Assembly (NCBI GenBank): GCA_963281155.1
Contig: CAUJLY010000006.1
Location: forward strand, 496,001-560,000
Source: Rhabditophanes sp. KR3021
Taxonomy: Eukaryota > Nematoda > Chromadorea > Rhabditida > Alloionematidae
Length of the DNA stretch: 64,000 nucleotides
Direction: 5' to 3'
Positions 1 through 10,192 of the stretch are shown in pieces; the first letter of the stretch is position 1; each line of letters opens with the position of its first letter. A program made the translations under genes and the position numbers. The notes below the pieces were generated by a model. It was not told the DNA's origin and ran no database searches. It saw nothing but the letters and a program-made list of their open reading frames with translations.

Positions 1-47
1 AGTACAATTAAAACACTTTTTGTTGTTGTATTTGTATAGTTTTTTAT

Positions 48-1076
48 TCAGGTATTTCCTTGAATAACAATTACACTAGTTTTATTTCTAAATACTAATC
101 CTAACAAATAGACGTATCTTTGTTTTAGGACCCAGCGCGACTTTGAAAGAAATGTCAAAAATATAATACTGTTCAGTATTGGTACAAAACTTGAAAATAT
201 AACAACCCAAATTCCTAATGTTCTTGTTCCTATTCTTAATATCAATCCTACCATCAGTATAACTAAAAATATATATTACAAAATATATAAATTATGTAAC
301 TTACATGTTGGAAGGAATTGAGCAAAAGCAGGTGTGACTGCTTGAAAACATAAAATTTAAAAAAATTCTTTGTTGAGTTTGAACGTTCCTTTACTTAATT
401 TCAATTCATTATCTACAATAAATTTTCTATATTTGGCTAATGTTGTAATTATTGCAATAATAGGAATTAACATAGCAACCATACCAGGAACTAGATAATA
501 AAATATCTTTAGATCCAAAACTATTGACACACTTTTACTTTCTGACGTAATACTACTATCTATTATACCAGAAATTAAACTTGAGTGATATATAATTTGG
601 GGGTCAATGCTTTTATCAAATCCAAGAAAACATAAAGGAATAGTAAATGCTGCTACTGTAATTATTGAAATAATATACATCAGAATTAAATGTCTTAATT
701 CTATTTTGAAACGAGTGACAAATGCATATCTAACAAAGATTGTGATGAAAACTATTGGAAAGTTTAAACAAAAGACAATGAAGAAAATCCAAACTGCAAA
801 GCTGTAGCTGAAAAATGTTGTTGGCATGTAATCGAAATAGTTCAATCTATAAGTTAAATAATTTATTTCTTCATATGTTATCACAATAATTTCAACACGT
901 AGAATTAAATTAGCTACTGAAAAAATTAAATCTAGTGCAAATTGACAAAAGATAGATAGCATTGCAATATTTTTTTTGCTTTCAAAATGTTTATAAAGAG
1001 ATAACACCATCAAATTAGTAAATACAGATATAAAGAAAGTTGATAAATTAAGAATAGTAAAAAAATCTAGGAACAT
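48..1076 (-). pseudogene. Decayed single-exon serpentine 7TM chemoreceptor
   Basis: Reads as a multi-pass GPCR collinear with the intact gene at 22198-23271. Shared landmarks are NLM(V/A)LS(L/F)YKHF near the start, the RYA(F/S)VT motif after the third membrane segment, DPQIIYH in the second outer loop, and LSKSR near the end. The frame starts at 1076 but is stopped by TAA at 357-359, where the paralogue has Leu (TTA), and again by TAA at 276-278 in TM6. Homology continues through both stops to 48 with no frameshift and no intron needed. Two independent nonsense changes in an otherwise full-length copy make a recent pseudogene the simplest reading. A shortened 239-aa product cannot be excluded. 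Confidence 0.75.
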
Positions 1077-1783
1077 TTTAAATTAAATGAGTAATGAAGA
1101 TTTTAAATGACGTTTTAATAGATATTCGAGATTCGCTCACTGTACTTTTAAATTTATTTTTATAGTCTACTTTTTTCGAATAATCACTTTGCCTGTGCAA
1201 ATTATTAAAAACATCCTGTAATAGAAATATTTCATTAAACTAAAAAACGGAAGCATGATGTTTTACGTTAACATGTGTGGAATAATTCTAATTTTTTTTA
1301 AAAATTGAAAATTAAATGAACAAACTAGTTACCTTTTAATCTATTTAAATTATCAAAAAAATAATAACAGATAAGATTTTGTTAGAGAAATTGAGAATTT
1401 TAACTTTTGTAAAGTAAAACTGTGACATATTGTACAATTTGCATATTAATTATTTATATTATAATCTTTATTATTTCTTTATATATGTAACTATTATGAT
1501 AATAAAGCATTCTTTATCTATCTTAGCATTATACTATCTGACGACGTCCTCGAACTATTGCAGGGTATTGGCCATGTTGGGAACATAAAGAAATGTGATT
1601 ATGACTACAACACGGGAATTTGTAAGTTAAAAAGATTTGATTTTTCAAAAGTTAGAATATTCATTGAATCAAAAGGATATATTAAATTATGTGTAAAATG
1701 TCCAGACCAATAAATATACTTTATAAGACTATATAGTGTCCATAACAATGAAATAAGATAACTTAAATATATAATGTAAATTT
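1077..1783. other. Intergenic, no gene recognised
   Basis: About 700 bp of AT-rich sequence between the dead GPCR and the 3' end of the P450. The only open frame, on the minus strand at 1605-1787, is low-complexity, overlaps the P450 stop and resembles nothing. Confidence 0.5.
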
Positions 1784-3399
1784 TCAAATTCTTTTCACAA
1801 TTTTACATGTAAATTTTCTAGGGGCAAGAATTCCGCCAAAATCCGATGACAGATCAACTTCTCCGTTAGGGTGAGTAAACTCAAACTTCTGGACAAGGGT
1901 TGGAAATATTAACTGAAGCTCCATTAATGCAAGAGATTTTCCCACTAAAAGAAATAATTTGAATAAAAATAATATTTTTACTTACCACAAGCTCTTGCAC
2001 CTTTTCCAAAACTATACATTTGTTCGTATAATTTTTTATTAAGAGTTCTACCATCTTCTAAAAGAAATCTTTCTGGTTTGAATTCATGTGGATTTTCAAA
2101 AACAGTTTCATCATAATTACTGCCATAAAAAAATGGTTGAACAACTGTTCCTTTAGGAATAAATTTACCACAAATGGTTGTATCTCTTGTACATAGATGT
2201 CCGCCAACTAGTGGAATGATATTTGACCATCTCTGACCTTCATTGATGAACGCCATCGTATACGGAAGCTGATTCTTGTGAGTAAGTTTTATTTCAGTTT
2301 CCAAACCAATTTCAGCATTGATTTCTTCAAATATTTTTTGTTGCATTTCTGGATGTTTCATCAAAAGTAAAATAAACCATTTGAGTGTTGTAGTACCTAA
2401 ATTTATTGTTTAAAATTATGATATGTAAAAGTTACTTGTTTCCTGTCCTGCCATATACATATCAAAAGCAATAGCATTAACATGTATCTCATCTAAAAAT
2501 GAATATTTGGAATCTTTTGCATTAATTTCTTTGAATAAAGCATTTACGAGGTTTTGTGGCTCTTCATCTTGTTTAAAACTTTCTTTTGCTTTTTGAATAC
2601 GTTCTTTGTTTACTTTTATTAATACTTTATCCATGCCAAAAAACGATGGAAATATATAATCTTTTACAAACTGAATATCAGCTAGTTTAGGAAACATAGT
2701 CAAGAAACGAAACTCCCACATTAAATAACATCCTATAATTTCATCAACTAATGTTGTAAAATCATAAAAGTCTTTGGCATCATCGTACTGATACATATAT
2801 CCAAAAATAACTGAATTAATGACATTTCCTACAGCTAGATGAACTATATGTGCAAAGTCAACATTTTCTTTACCATCTAGTGAGTTCATATGATCAATTA
2901 ATAAATCTCTAGCCTCGATAACTTTAGCTTCCATTAATTCTTTTCCCATTCCAAAGTTTCTCATGACAGTTAAAGTTAAACGACGTTGTGCTTGCCACAT
3001 TTCTCCAGTTGACTTTATAATGCCTGTGTTTTCTTTTTCTTGAAAAAGAGTATCAGGAAATTGGAGTCTTCGTGCAGAAAAAAATTCACTGTGTTTTGTT
3101 GCCATTTCCTTTATAGATTTAACATCTGATAAAACTACGACTGGGTAAGAAATATAAACAGTAAAGACAGATCCGTAAGTTTCCTAAAAATTGTACGGAT
3201 TTATTCTAATAATTTATGAGCAAATTACCCTTTGTTTTAATATCCATTTATGAAGACTTTTAGTATCAAATTGATAAGCATTACCTATTAAAGGAAGAGG
3301 AAAAGGCGAGGGAGGCAGTTTTCTCACATTATTATAAAAATTGAAGATATATATTATGATAAAAGCAAGAAGTAATGTTGCTAACAAAATCAAAGCCAT
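1784..3399 (-). CDS. Cytochrome P450, CYP2-clan-like, four exons
   Basis: Microsomal haem-thiolate monooxygenase, likely acting on xenobiotics or endogenous lipids at the ER. Exons (minus) are 3229-3399, 2436-3183, 2396 down to 1986, and 1784-1944, giving 496 aa. Three introns have GT..AG ends and the frame closes across all of them. Visible features are an N-terminal membrane anchor (about residues 2-20), the proline-rich hinge LPPSPFPLPLIGN, WQAQRR (C-helix), the I-helix AGQETSTTTLKW, and ETEIKLTH..PYTMAFINEGQRW (K-helix E..R). PERF follows, then the haem loop FGKGARACVGKSLA with the Cys ligand. The I-helix codon pair and the haem-loop Cys-Val are each completed only by splicing, which supports the model. 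Length matches the family norm. The exact CYP family is not assigned. Confidence 0.92.
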
Positions 3400-4968
3400 A
3401 AATAATATAATGATTTTATCTGCAACTAAACACCCTTTTATATTCGTTTATAAAGGTTTATTTAATTTGTTATCAATAGCAAAGATTAAATCGGTGTCAT
3501 TTCTTTATAGTTACCAAGGTCAAAGGTGTTAAGAAAGCAATTTTTTAGTCTGTCTACACTTAAATTTACTTAAAAACAGCTACCAAAAATTACTTTGGGT
3601 CTATGGGTTGTTTTTCTTTAGACAATTTTGTCTAATTCAGAATGAGCTTAACAGATCTGTGCATTAAATATAGCAATAATTTAATCATAAGTTGATTGTA
3701 TTAATAAAATAAGATACACAATAATATTGATAAGTTTTTGAATGCGTTTAGTTTATGAAACTAAAACAAAGTCATTAGAAAATGAAACATCTCTTGTAGT
3801 TGCTGGAGGAAAATGTGATAAAATACAGGTATATGGTAAGAAGAGCAAAACTTGGAGCATTCTTGATATTAAATTACCTGTTTCAAATGGGTGCAGTTCT
3901 AAAATATTATTGTAGTTCATAAACTAATCATTTGATTTTGCTAAATTTACGTAACTCAAATAAAGAGATCTTGCGGATAAATATCCTTTTAGTTAAGATG
4001 TGAGCAACTATGCAGGCATTGACAAAGTTTACAATATAGGCTTCATCATTGAATATTAGCCGTGATCACAAATTATTATTTGACTTTTCCCATTTAATGT
4101 AATCTAGATTTCAACAATTAGCTAAAAAACATGGATATTTAGTTTGAATTTAATTGTTTCAGCCTTCGAAAAATATTCGTTTAAAAATTCTTAATTTCTT
4201 GAGCCCCTCTGATTGTTTCAACTGTTGGCCCATTTGATTTGAATCGTTTAACACTGACCCATTCGGAAAAGATTGAATTCATTATTGGAAGTTATTAATG
4301 TAGATATTCAAGTTTATTGTTTTAATTTGAAATGTCCTTCTATTTCATACCTTTTCAATTTTATACTAAATATGTTCCAAACCATTAATCTGGGATTTTG
4401 CTGGGTATATTTGAATTTTGAAAACTTGAACGTGATAATGAAAGTGAAGACGCTACAAATAACGAAGAATAATTAATAACTAATAGTTACATATATAGTG
4501 GGTACATGTTCAAATAAGGCATTATGAATTAAAAATATTTTTTTCGAGCGTTTTAGTCATTAAACACTTGCAAACACAATCAGGATTATGTTATGACTAA
4601 TAATTGGGACATTAATTTATTATGTTTTTTTCATTCAGCACTAATTTTGTCTATATAGATATTTGGAGCAATTCTAAAGAAAAAATGTTTCAACATAAAT
4701 TTTAACTGCACCTCATCCAAACTACCTTTCTTTATATTTTGAAATTAACCAATTTTTTTGCTGCATATGCAAATAAATGTATGTTTATTTCCTTATAAAC
4801 CAAGCGATTGATAATTATTAACTTTATGTATTTTTGATGACACCCTACATTTTTCTATCATATTTTGTGATAAATTACACTGACATTATGACTTAATGCG
4901 TTAACTTTACGTTATTTATTTCTTATCAAATGATTCCATCATACAAAAATACTAAAATTAAATCTAAC
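3400..4968. other. Intergenic with one gene relic
   Basis: Between the divergent P450 (minus) and the UGT relic (plus). Apart from a short Kelch-like relic at 3742-3915 nothing is recognisable. The ORFs at 3341-3532 and 4273-4476 (plus) are low-complexity and unsupported. Confidence 0.4.
3742..3915 (+). pseudogene. Kelch-repeat-like fragment
   Basis: A 57-aa open frame contains VVAGGKCDKIQVYGKKSKTW. This has the spacing of one Kelch blade: hydrophobic strand, Gly-Gly, V-Y, then Thr-Trp. No neighbouring blades or BTB domain are intact. A further 'NYAGIDKVYNIG' stretch lies about 100 bp downstream in a broken context. Probably a remnant of a BTB-Kelch-type gene, of which nematodes have many. 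The match is by motif only. Confidence 0.3.
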
Positions 4969-5407
4969 ATGGCTTCAGTACACAAAACATTATTTGTATT
5001 ATTATTAATTGGAAGTTCAATTGAATGTTTAAAGATCCTTGTTATTAGTCCTCAAATGGGCAAAAGTCATGTAAACTTTATGGGGCGTAGTTCTGATATT
5101 CTCGTTATGGCTGGTCACAATGTCACTTATTTGAGTGTACCAGTCGACCCTAAGATCGAATCTACAGGCACAAATTAGCCCATGTTGTTAAAATTCCAGA
5201 GTCACCTGTTGTCAGTGAAATTGCTATGAAATTCCATGATTTAGCTAATAGTTTATGGGTTCATAACGGTGGAAATCCGTTGGCTTTCCTGTCAAAAGTT
5301 AAAATTTTTACAGATGTTAACGTTGCCAGTTGTAAAAATGTTGTTGATAATGATGAATTTACTAGATTAATGAGAGAAGAAAAGTTCGATATTGGAATTA
5401 CTGAATC
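4969..5407 (+). pseudogene. UDP-glucuronosyltransferase relic, first exon only
   Basis: Closely similar to exon 1 of the intact UGT at 13308-15030. Shared features are a signal peptide (M-A-S-V-H-K then a Leu-rich stretch ending IECLKI), QMG.SHVNFMGRSSDIL, AGHNVTYL and, at the end, REEKFDIGITE. A missing A near 5173-5174 (ACA-AA-TTA where the paralogue has ACA-AAA-TTA) shifts the frame after 'STGT'. The second half resumes in another frame from about 5176. The exon ends in a good donor (GTGAGT at 5408), but no UGT exons 2-4 follow. Instead transposon DNA fills the next 2 kb. It is a truncated, frameshifted paralogue. Confidence 0.8.
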
Positions 5408-5431
5408 GTGAGTTTATTATAGACATAGTTA

Positions 5432-5586
5432 AAGTCATGGCAAAAATGTTAAGCCAGTATGTATTTTGTCTCATAACTTTTTTTATACTTGATCAAATCA
5501 AATGTTATATGTGCCGTTAGAAGCGTCTTTTAATTTAACATAATACACATGTATTAGAATATAAACATTATTATGTAAACAATTTT
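5432..5586 (+). repeat. Left terminal inverted repeat of the Tc1-like element
   Basis: Matches the reverse complement of 6828-6981 over about 155 bp. It includes GTTAAGCCAGTATG, TACTTGATCAAATC and TATTAGAATATAAACATTAT. End points are set by the TA dinucleotides. Confidence 0.85.
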
Positions 5587-5667
5587 TTCAGCGTAAAAGG
5601 TTATTTTAATATGGGAAAAAATGATAAGACGAAAATATAAAATGAACATAAATTAATTTGTAACGCG

Positions 5668-6652
5668 TCAATATTTAGTGACACCACCATTTTTAACTAC
5701 GATGGAGCCTAGTCTACTACCCATAGATGAAACAAGCTTTGACAAGTCTTCTGGAGTAATTTTATTCCATGCAAACTTGATGGCTTTCATTAGAGATCCA
5801 ATGTCGCTGTACTGACGCCCGCCTTCGTAGACAGTTCTTGTAAGAAGGCTAAATACATTCTCCATTAAGTTTAAGTCAGGACTGTATGCAGGGATTGTTT
5901 GAACTTTGACTTTCTTGGCTTTTAAAAACAACTTTGTTGCTTTAGCAAAATGAATTCTAGCATTATCATGCAACAAAATATGCTTTTTTACATTGATGGC
6001 TGGTAGTAAATTGCTTTCTAGGATAGAACAATAATTAGGGGCATTATTGGCGCTATCAAGGAATTTCAATTTTAACTTTTTGGTTCCGTAAAAAGCCGCC
6101 CAAATTGAGATACCACCTCTTAAAGAAGCCTTATTTATTTTAATGGTCTCCTTCTTCTTTGAGTCTCTCCAATATCTATTCCAACCATCAGGTCCTGTTA
6201 AGCTGAACCTCTTTTCATCAGCAAACACCACATTAGACCAGTTAACTTCATTATCAAGTACATTGACAGCGAACTTAAATCTATCCTTTTTGTGTTGAGG
6301 AGAGAGCAATTGTTTTCTTCTCATATTCCTTAAATCCAGGTTTGGAATTTCATGCAGATAGTTAAGAACAGTTCTCCTTGAAACAGGCAATTGTAATTGA
6401 TGCTTTATAGACGCCGCGGATACTTGTTTGTTGCTTGCAAGGCGGGAAATATGACGTACATCTCTTGCATTCAATTTTTTTTCGGCCTGTCGACTTCTCT
6501 GTGCCATAATTTTGCGGGTTTCTTATGTAATTTCTTATAACACAACGACTCCTACCTATTTCAAGGGAGATTTGGCTTTTAGAATAACCTCTTTCGGCCA
6601 AAATTGATATTTTTCGTTGTTCCTCAAAACTCAATGCTTTACCTTTGCCCAT
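5668..6652 (-). pseudogene. Tc1-like transposase (DD34E) with one frameshift
   Basis: The N-terminus MGKGKALSFEEQRKISI is followed by a helix-turn-helix and GRSRCVIRNYI (paired-like DNA-binding half), then a second HTH around LPVSRRTVLNYL. The catalytic core has Asp in FADEKRFSLTGPDGW, Asp in LLHDNARIH and Glu in NLMENVF. There are 34 residues between the last two, i.e. DD34E. The frame changes within a run of eight A's (plus-strand T 6475-6482). Removing one base would join the two halves as ..TGRKK/LNARD... All catalytic residues remain, so the break may be recent or a sequencing error. Cut-and-paste transposase, acting in the nucleus on the flanking TIRs. Confidence 0.85.
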
Positions 6653-6827
6653 AATAATATACGTGCAAGTTAATAGGAATAAAAACGTATAATAAATAAA
6701 TACTAAGTAAATACAACATTTATCATAAAAAAGAAACAGTCAAGTTGTTTACGTGACTTGTTTACTACACAAACACATTTGTGGCTTATCATTTTTTCCC
6801 ATATAAAAAAATGTTTTTACTTAAAAC

Positions 6828-6981
6828 AAATTGTTTACTTAATAATGTTTATATTCTAATACATATATATTATGTTAAATTAAAAGGCACTTCTAACAGC
6901 ACATATAAAATTTGATTTGATCAAGTATAAAAAAAGTTATGAGACAAAATACATACTGGCTTAACATTTTTGCCATGACTT
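6828..6981 (-). repeat. Right terminal inverted repeat of the Tc1-like element
   Basis: Inverted copy of 5432-5586. It ends GCCATGACTT just before the TA target duplicate at 6982-6983. Confidence 0.85.
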
Positions 6982-6983
6982 TA

Positions 6984-7533
6984 GGAAAGTGGGTACATTT
7001 AATTGCCGAACTCTTAAACAGAACAGTTCTGGGGAAGAATCATGCCTAACATTGCTAACTAAAACGATGGCAGGACTAGACATTGATGTTCTAATGGTAA
7101 ATGAAACAAAAAGAAAAGAAAGCTGCTTCGATTTTGAAACGGATGGAAATAGCATAACTTGCTTCTCGGAGATTTCATCAAGATAGATGGTGTAGGATTC
7201 TTAATCGCTGCACACCTTAAACCACTTGTTGACTTCTCTCAATTCGTTGCTTTCAGATTAGGTAGGCTGGACCTCAACTTGGGTGGAATCATAGTAGCTC
7301 TTGTTGTAGTTTGTGCTCCTATTTTGAATAGCGATGACTCGGAAGAGTTTTATGAAGAACTTGACAAGTTGTTAGGCCTCAAATCGTGCGACGAGTTAAT
7401 TACCGGAGGAGACTTTAACGCCCGTTTAGCTGCCAAACATAAACGAAGAACAACTACTGATACCTTTTCTCCTGCCCAAAATGAAAACGGAGATGCTCTT
7501 TCAAACTCGAAGAAGCGACAGACTAAAAGCTAA
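6984..7533 (+). pseudogene. Non-LTR retrotransposon endonuclease (EEP domain) relic
   Basis: Two overlapping frames together give an apurinic-endonuclease-like domain of a LINE-type element. Frame 1 has GTFNCRTL..., then IDVLMVNETKRKES (position of the catalytic Glu). After a frameshift near 7160-7180, frame 2 has FRLGRLDLNLGGIIVALVVVCAP and GGDFNARL (the D-F-N-A signature). The domain is broken off before its end at 7533 and no reverse transcriptase follows. The 5' side abuts the Tc1-like element, whose insertion separated this relic from the UGT exon relic. GC content is higher than in the surroundings. Confidence 0.75.
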
Positions 7534-8194
7534 AATGTGATCGTTATACCAAAGTTCTAGTAGTCGTTAAGACTACAAACTGTTACGTATATCTAAATAG
7601 ATTATTATTTATATATTTGTATCCTTTATTTTCTTTAAAAGGGGAATAAAATTATGTTTGATAAAATAGTTATAAAATAAAAATAAAAAAATAAATATTT
7701 ACCTATACTAATATGTAAATTAGGGACTCCTTCACAGTTTAAAAAAAGATATTTTAAAAAGTTATCAAATAAATTTTGTAGTTAAAAAATGTTTAGTTCA
7801 ATAATTCAAGTTACATTAATTGTGCTAATAAACGAAAAATTATGATTGATCAACTCAACATGCTTAATAATGAGACAGTTTAATGTTCGTAACTTCCGCT
7901 CAATAATTTTATTTTTAACAAAAATAATTGGAAAAGTTGATAAAATTTTTCAATATACAAAAACATTTAATACTCTTATAATTATTTTTTTTATAAAATC
8001 ATTTTTGTTAATTTAACAGACATATCTTCTTAATTAGCTAAAATTCATTGTGCAACAAATTTGTTATTATTAAAAAATACATTAAATACCAAATGAGTGG
8101 ATTATAGAGTGATTAAATATTTAATTTTGTCTGATCAAGGTGTTATTGCTACCAAAACAGAAAAAATACATTTAATTAATGTATTCTTAGTGAG
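7534..8194. other. Intergenic, nothing recognised
   Basis: AT-rich sequence with homopolymer runs and no coding frame or repeat that could be assigned. Its end contains the promoter of the next gene. Confidence 0.5.
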
Positions 8195-8200
8195 TATAAA
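8195..8200 (+). promoter_or_regulatory. TATA box of the small secreted protein gene
   Basis: TATAAA 54 bp before the ATG at 8254. The spacing fits a start of transcription about 25-30 bp upstream of the codon. Confidence 0.5.
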
Positions 8201-8253
8201 AGCATGAAAATTTTATACTCATTCATCAGTTAAATTAAGTTACTTTAACGAAA

Positions 8254-8664
8254 ATGAAATTTGCCTCTTCTATTCTTCTTTTGGCCATTGTTGGACAATT
8301 CTACACTCAACACATCAGTGCTGACTCTATTATCGGAGATACCGTTGGTAGTGCACTCAAAACTAGTAATGATGTACTCAACGGAGCTTACGAAGCAACT
8401 TATGGAGCTATCCATGCTGGTACTAGTGTAGCCAACGGAGCTGGTGAAGCAGTTAATAATGTTTTCGATACTGGTTCTCAGGTACTCAACGAAGCTTTTA
8501 ATAAAGCTACTAATGAAGCAGACAAAGTTATTGGGATAGTTACTGGTGTAGCAGACAAAGTTACTGGAGTGGCTAATGATGGACTCGACAAAGTTACTGG
8601 AATAACTAATGGTGGACTTGACACAGTCTCTGGAGCAATCAATACTGCAACACAAAAGAAATAG
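8254..8664 (+). CDS. Small secreted repeat protein, 136 aa
   Basis: Single exon. The N-terminal signal peptide is MKFASSILLLAIVGQFYTQ.., with likely cleavage after HISA. The mature part is small-residue-rich and built of loosely repeated units of about 11 residues of the type V-T-G-V/I-A/T-N/D-x-G-L-D-K: DKVTGVANDGLDKVTGITNG, then GLDTVSGAIN. Earlier, looser units look like SNDVLNGAYEA. Such periodicity suggests amphipathic helices. There are no cysteines and no recognised domain. A TATA box lies 54 bp upstream. Probably a secreted, perhaps tissue-specific protein. Function unknown. Confidence 0.7.
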   Translation: MKFASSILLLAIVGQFYTQHISADSIIGDTVGSALKTSNDVLNGAYEATYGAIHAGTSVANGAGEAVNNVFDTGSQVLNEAFNKATNEADKVIGIVTGVADKVTGVANDGLDKVTGITNGGLDTVSGAINTATQKK

Positions 8665-8906
8665 AAAAGAAGCAAAATTCATACAAAAGTAGTTGATTAA
8701 CGAATATTGTTTCAAAGTTTATTAACAAGATCAAATTTTAAAAACATTATTACTTTATCAATTATACTTTTAATTCTCTAGTCCTTATTACATAAATTCA
8801 TTCATCCAAATATTTTTTATAACACACGATTGATAATGTTTTTTAAAGACGTATTTTATTGTCAATAATGTTACAACTAAAAAGAGAATATATTAACAAA
8901 AATTAA
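8665..8906. other. 3' flank of secreted protein gene
   Basis: No feature beyond AT-rich sequence. No clear AATAAA was found close to the stop codon. Confidence 0.3.
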
Positions 8907-9780
8907 TTATTGAATCATTTCAGAAGGTCCAACACAACTTCTTACCAATTTCACTTTTTGACAATAATGAATATAATTGTTTAATTCATTTTCATTAACT
9001 AGTCCAGACAATTTTTAGGACAAAGTATTGAAGTTGACAGAAAATATTTTGAAGCTATCATTTATCATGCAATCATACAATGATTTATATTTTCCACATT
9101 CATGTATCTGTTCATTTTTAATCCATCAAATAAGATTTTTCTATCTTTTGTAAGATAATAGCAATTGCTTTTGGTTCCTTCAACTTTATAAGATGAAAAT
9201 ATAGACTTATTTTTTGAAAGCAAATTTCGAACTGAATTTTTCTATAATAAATTTTTGAACTGAAGACCAAGCCACATGAATGACATCATATGTACACTTA
9301 TATATTTCGGAAACTGGAATTGCTTCAACAGACAAATTAAACAATAGGTCACCATTTTAGAGTCTGTATTTGTACAGAAAATCATTTGAATGACTAAAAA
9401 AGAGAGGAAAATTATTTTATTGAAAATTAAAATTAATAACCCTATTAATAAGAAATTTTAAATAATTGATATTCTATGTTGATTAATAAAATCGCTTTTA
9501 AAAATATATTAACTATTACATAAACATTACCTTTCTAACCCAATTGAACTAATTAGGTATGCTTGTACAAGTGTTGGTATTTTTTAAAGCTCATAAACTT
9601 ACCTGAATATTGGGTTTGGATTCTTCAATAACGATTCCACCTCGAGACGATGCTTCAGCATTGTACTTTAGGTTGAAGTTGACTCTCGAGGCAATCTCTA
9701 ACATGGTTAGTCTATACTTCAATTTTCGCATTTGGAAGTCTGCGTTCGCGCAACTTCTTAGAATAAAAAAAGATTTTTTT
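8907..9780 (-). pseudogene. Decayed gene for a Cys-containing protein, family unclear
   Basis: Several coding-like segments on the minus strand lie in order but in different frames. Around 9590-9750 is a GC-richer exon ending GGIVIEESKPNIQ just before a GTAAGT donor. Around 9210-9340 is VSEIYKCTYDVIHVAWSSVQ. Around 8907-9120 is HECGKYKSLYDC.., then, after an in-frame stop, NYIHYCQKVKLVRSCVGP and a stop at 8907-8909. The spaced cysteines (C..DC..C..C) recall small secreted Cys-rich nematode domains such as the T20D4.11/DUF19 type. That is only a resemblance. In-frame stops and frame changes make an active gene unlikely. Confidence 0.35.
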
Positions 9781-9879
9781 GATCTTAGAATAAAAGATTT
9801 TATTTAAAATTATTTTAATACAATTAGTGACTTATACTTTTAAAACTTTGACAATACTTTAATTTATCTATGCAATGAA

Positions 9880-9914
9880 CTACTTCCGATTTTCACATTT
9901 GATTGTATAAAAGG
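9880..9914 (+). promoter_or_regulatory. Proximal element and TATA-like box of SL RNA gene
   Basis: CTACTTCCG at 9880 followed by TTTCAC and TGTATAAAAGG, 55 to 22 bp before the SL RNA start. The same order (CTACTTCCGnTTnTCAC, then a TATAAAAGG-like box) precedes both SL RNA genes at 40 kb on the other strand. This conservation is what defines it, and it looks like a snRNA-type PSE. Confidence 0.6.
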
Positions 9915-9935
9915 CTGATTAAACCAAACTAAGAT

Positions 9936-10027
9936 GGTTTAAAAAAACCCAGTTTGAGGTTAGTATGCGTTCAGGTTTCTATAAGAATACTGTTAGCAAA
10001 TTTTGGAATGAGACTTGAAAAGATCTC
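9936..10027 (+). ncRNA. Spliced-leader RNA gene (SL1-like variant, 23-nt leader)
   Basis: The leader starts GGTTTAAAAAAACCC and ends AGTTTGAG at 9958, followed by the GT donor at 9959. One extra A compared with the two copies at 40 kb makes the leader 23 nt. Downstream are the Sm-binding site AAATTTTGGAA (about 9998-10008) and a 3' hairpin GAGACTT-GAAA-AGATCTC ending at 10027, with one C-A mismatch in the stem. Trans-splicing adds the leader to mRNA 5' ends in nematodes. Order and size (92 nt) fit a functional SL RNA, but the extra A and the stem mismatch leave doubt whether this copy is active. A 5S rRNA gene lies 165 bp downstream on the same strand, recalling the 5S/SL linkage of many nematodes. 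Confidence 0.85.
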
Positions 10028-10192
10028 TAATAAACATAAATTAAAGTATTGAATAAATTAAGTTGCAATTTTAATGTTAAAAATAGCAAATGTAACAGTA
10101 ATGTAAAATGCTAGTATCATTTTTCAACCCACAATGTCTGGTGTTTTAAAATGTATCTCTATTATAAATGTACTTTGTTAAAAGTTATTATC

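Larger units (their letters stand above)
5432..6981 (-). mobile_element. Tc1/mariner-like DNA transposon, 1550 bp, with TA target duplication
   Basis: Begins AAGTCATGGCAAAAATG immediately after TA (5430-5431) and ends with the inverted copy immediately before TA (6982-6983). The terminal inverted repeats are about 155 bp each (5432-5586 and 6828-6981) with only scattered differences. The single long coding region, on the minus strand, is a DD34E transposase. The element sits between a UGT exon relic and a retrotransposon relic and must have inserted after both were there. No second copy of this family occurs in the window. Confidence 0.9.

Noticed and set aside
607..807. Plus-strand open frame, 66 aa
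   Set aside because: Antisense shadow of the GPCR pseudogene.
4273..4476. Plus-strand open frame, 67 aa
   Set aside because: AT-driven composition, no start context, splice sites or motif.
8245..8715. Minus-strand frame of 156 aa, Ser/Asn-rich
   Set aside because: Opposite strand of the secreted repeat protein. Its Ser/Cys-rich pattern is the mirror of the repeated coding sequence.
9610..9807. Plus-strand frame, 65 aa
   Set aside because: The minus strand reads better as an exon ending at GTAAGT. The plus frame ends in AT-driven sequence.
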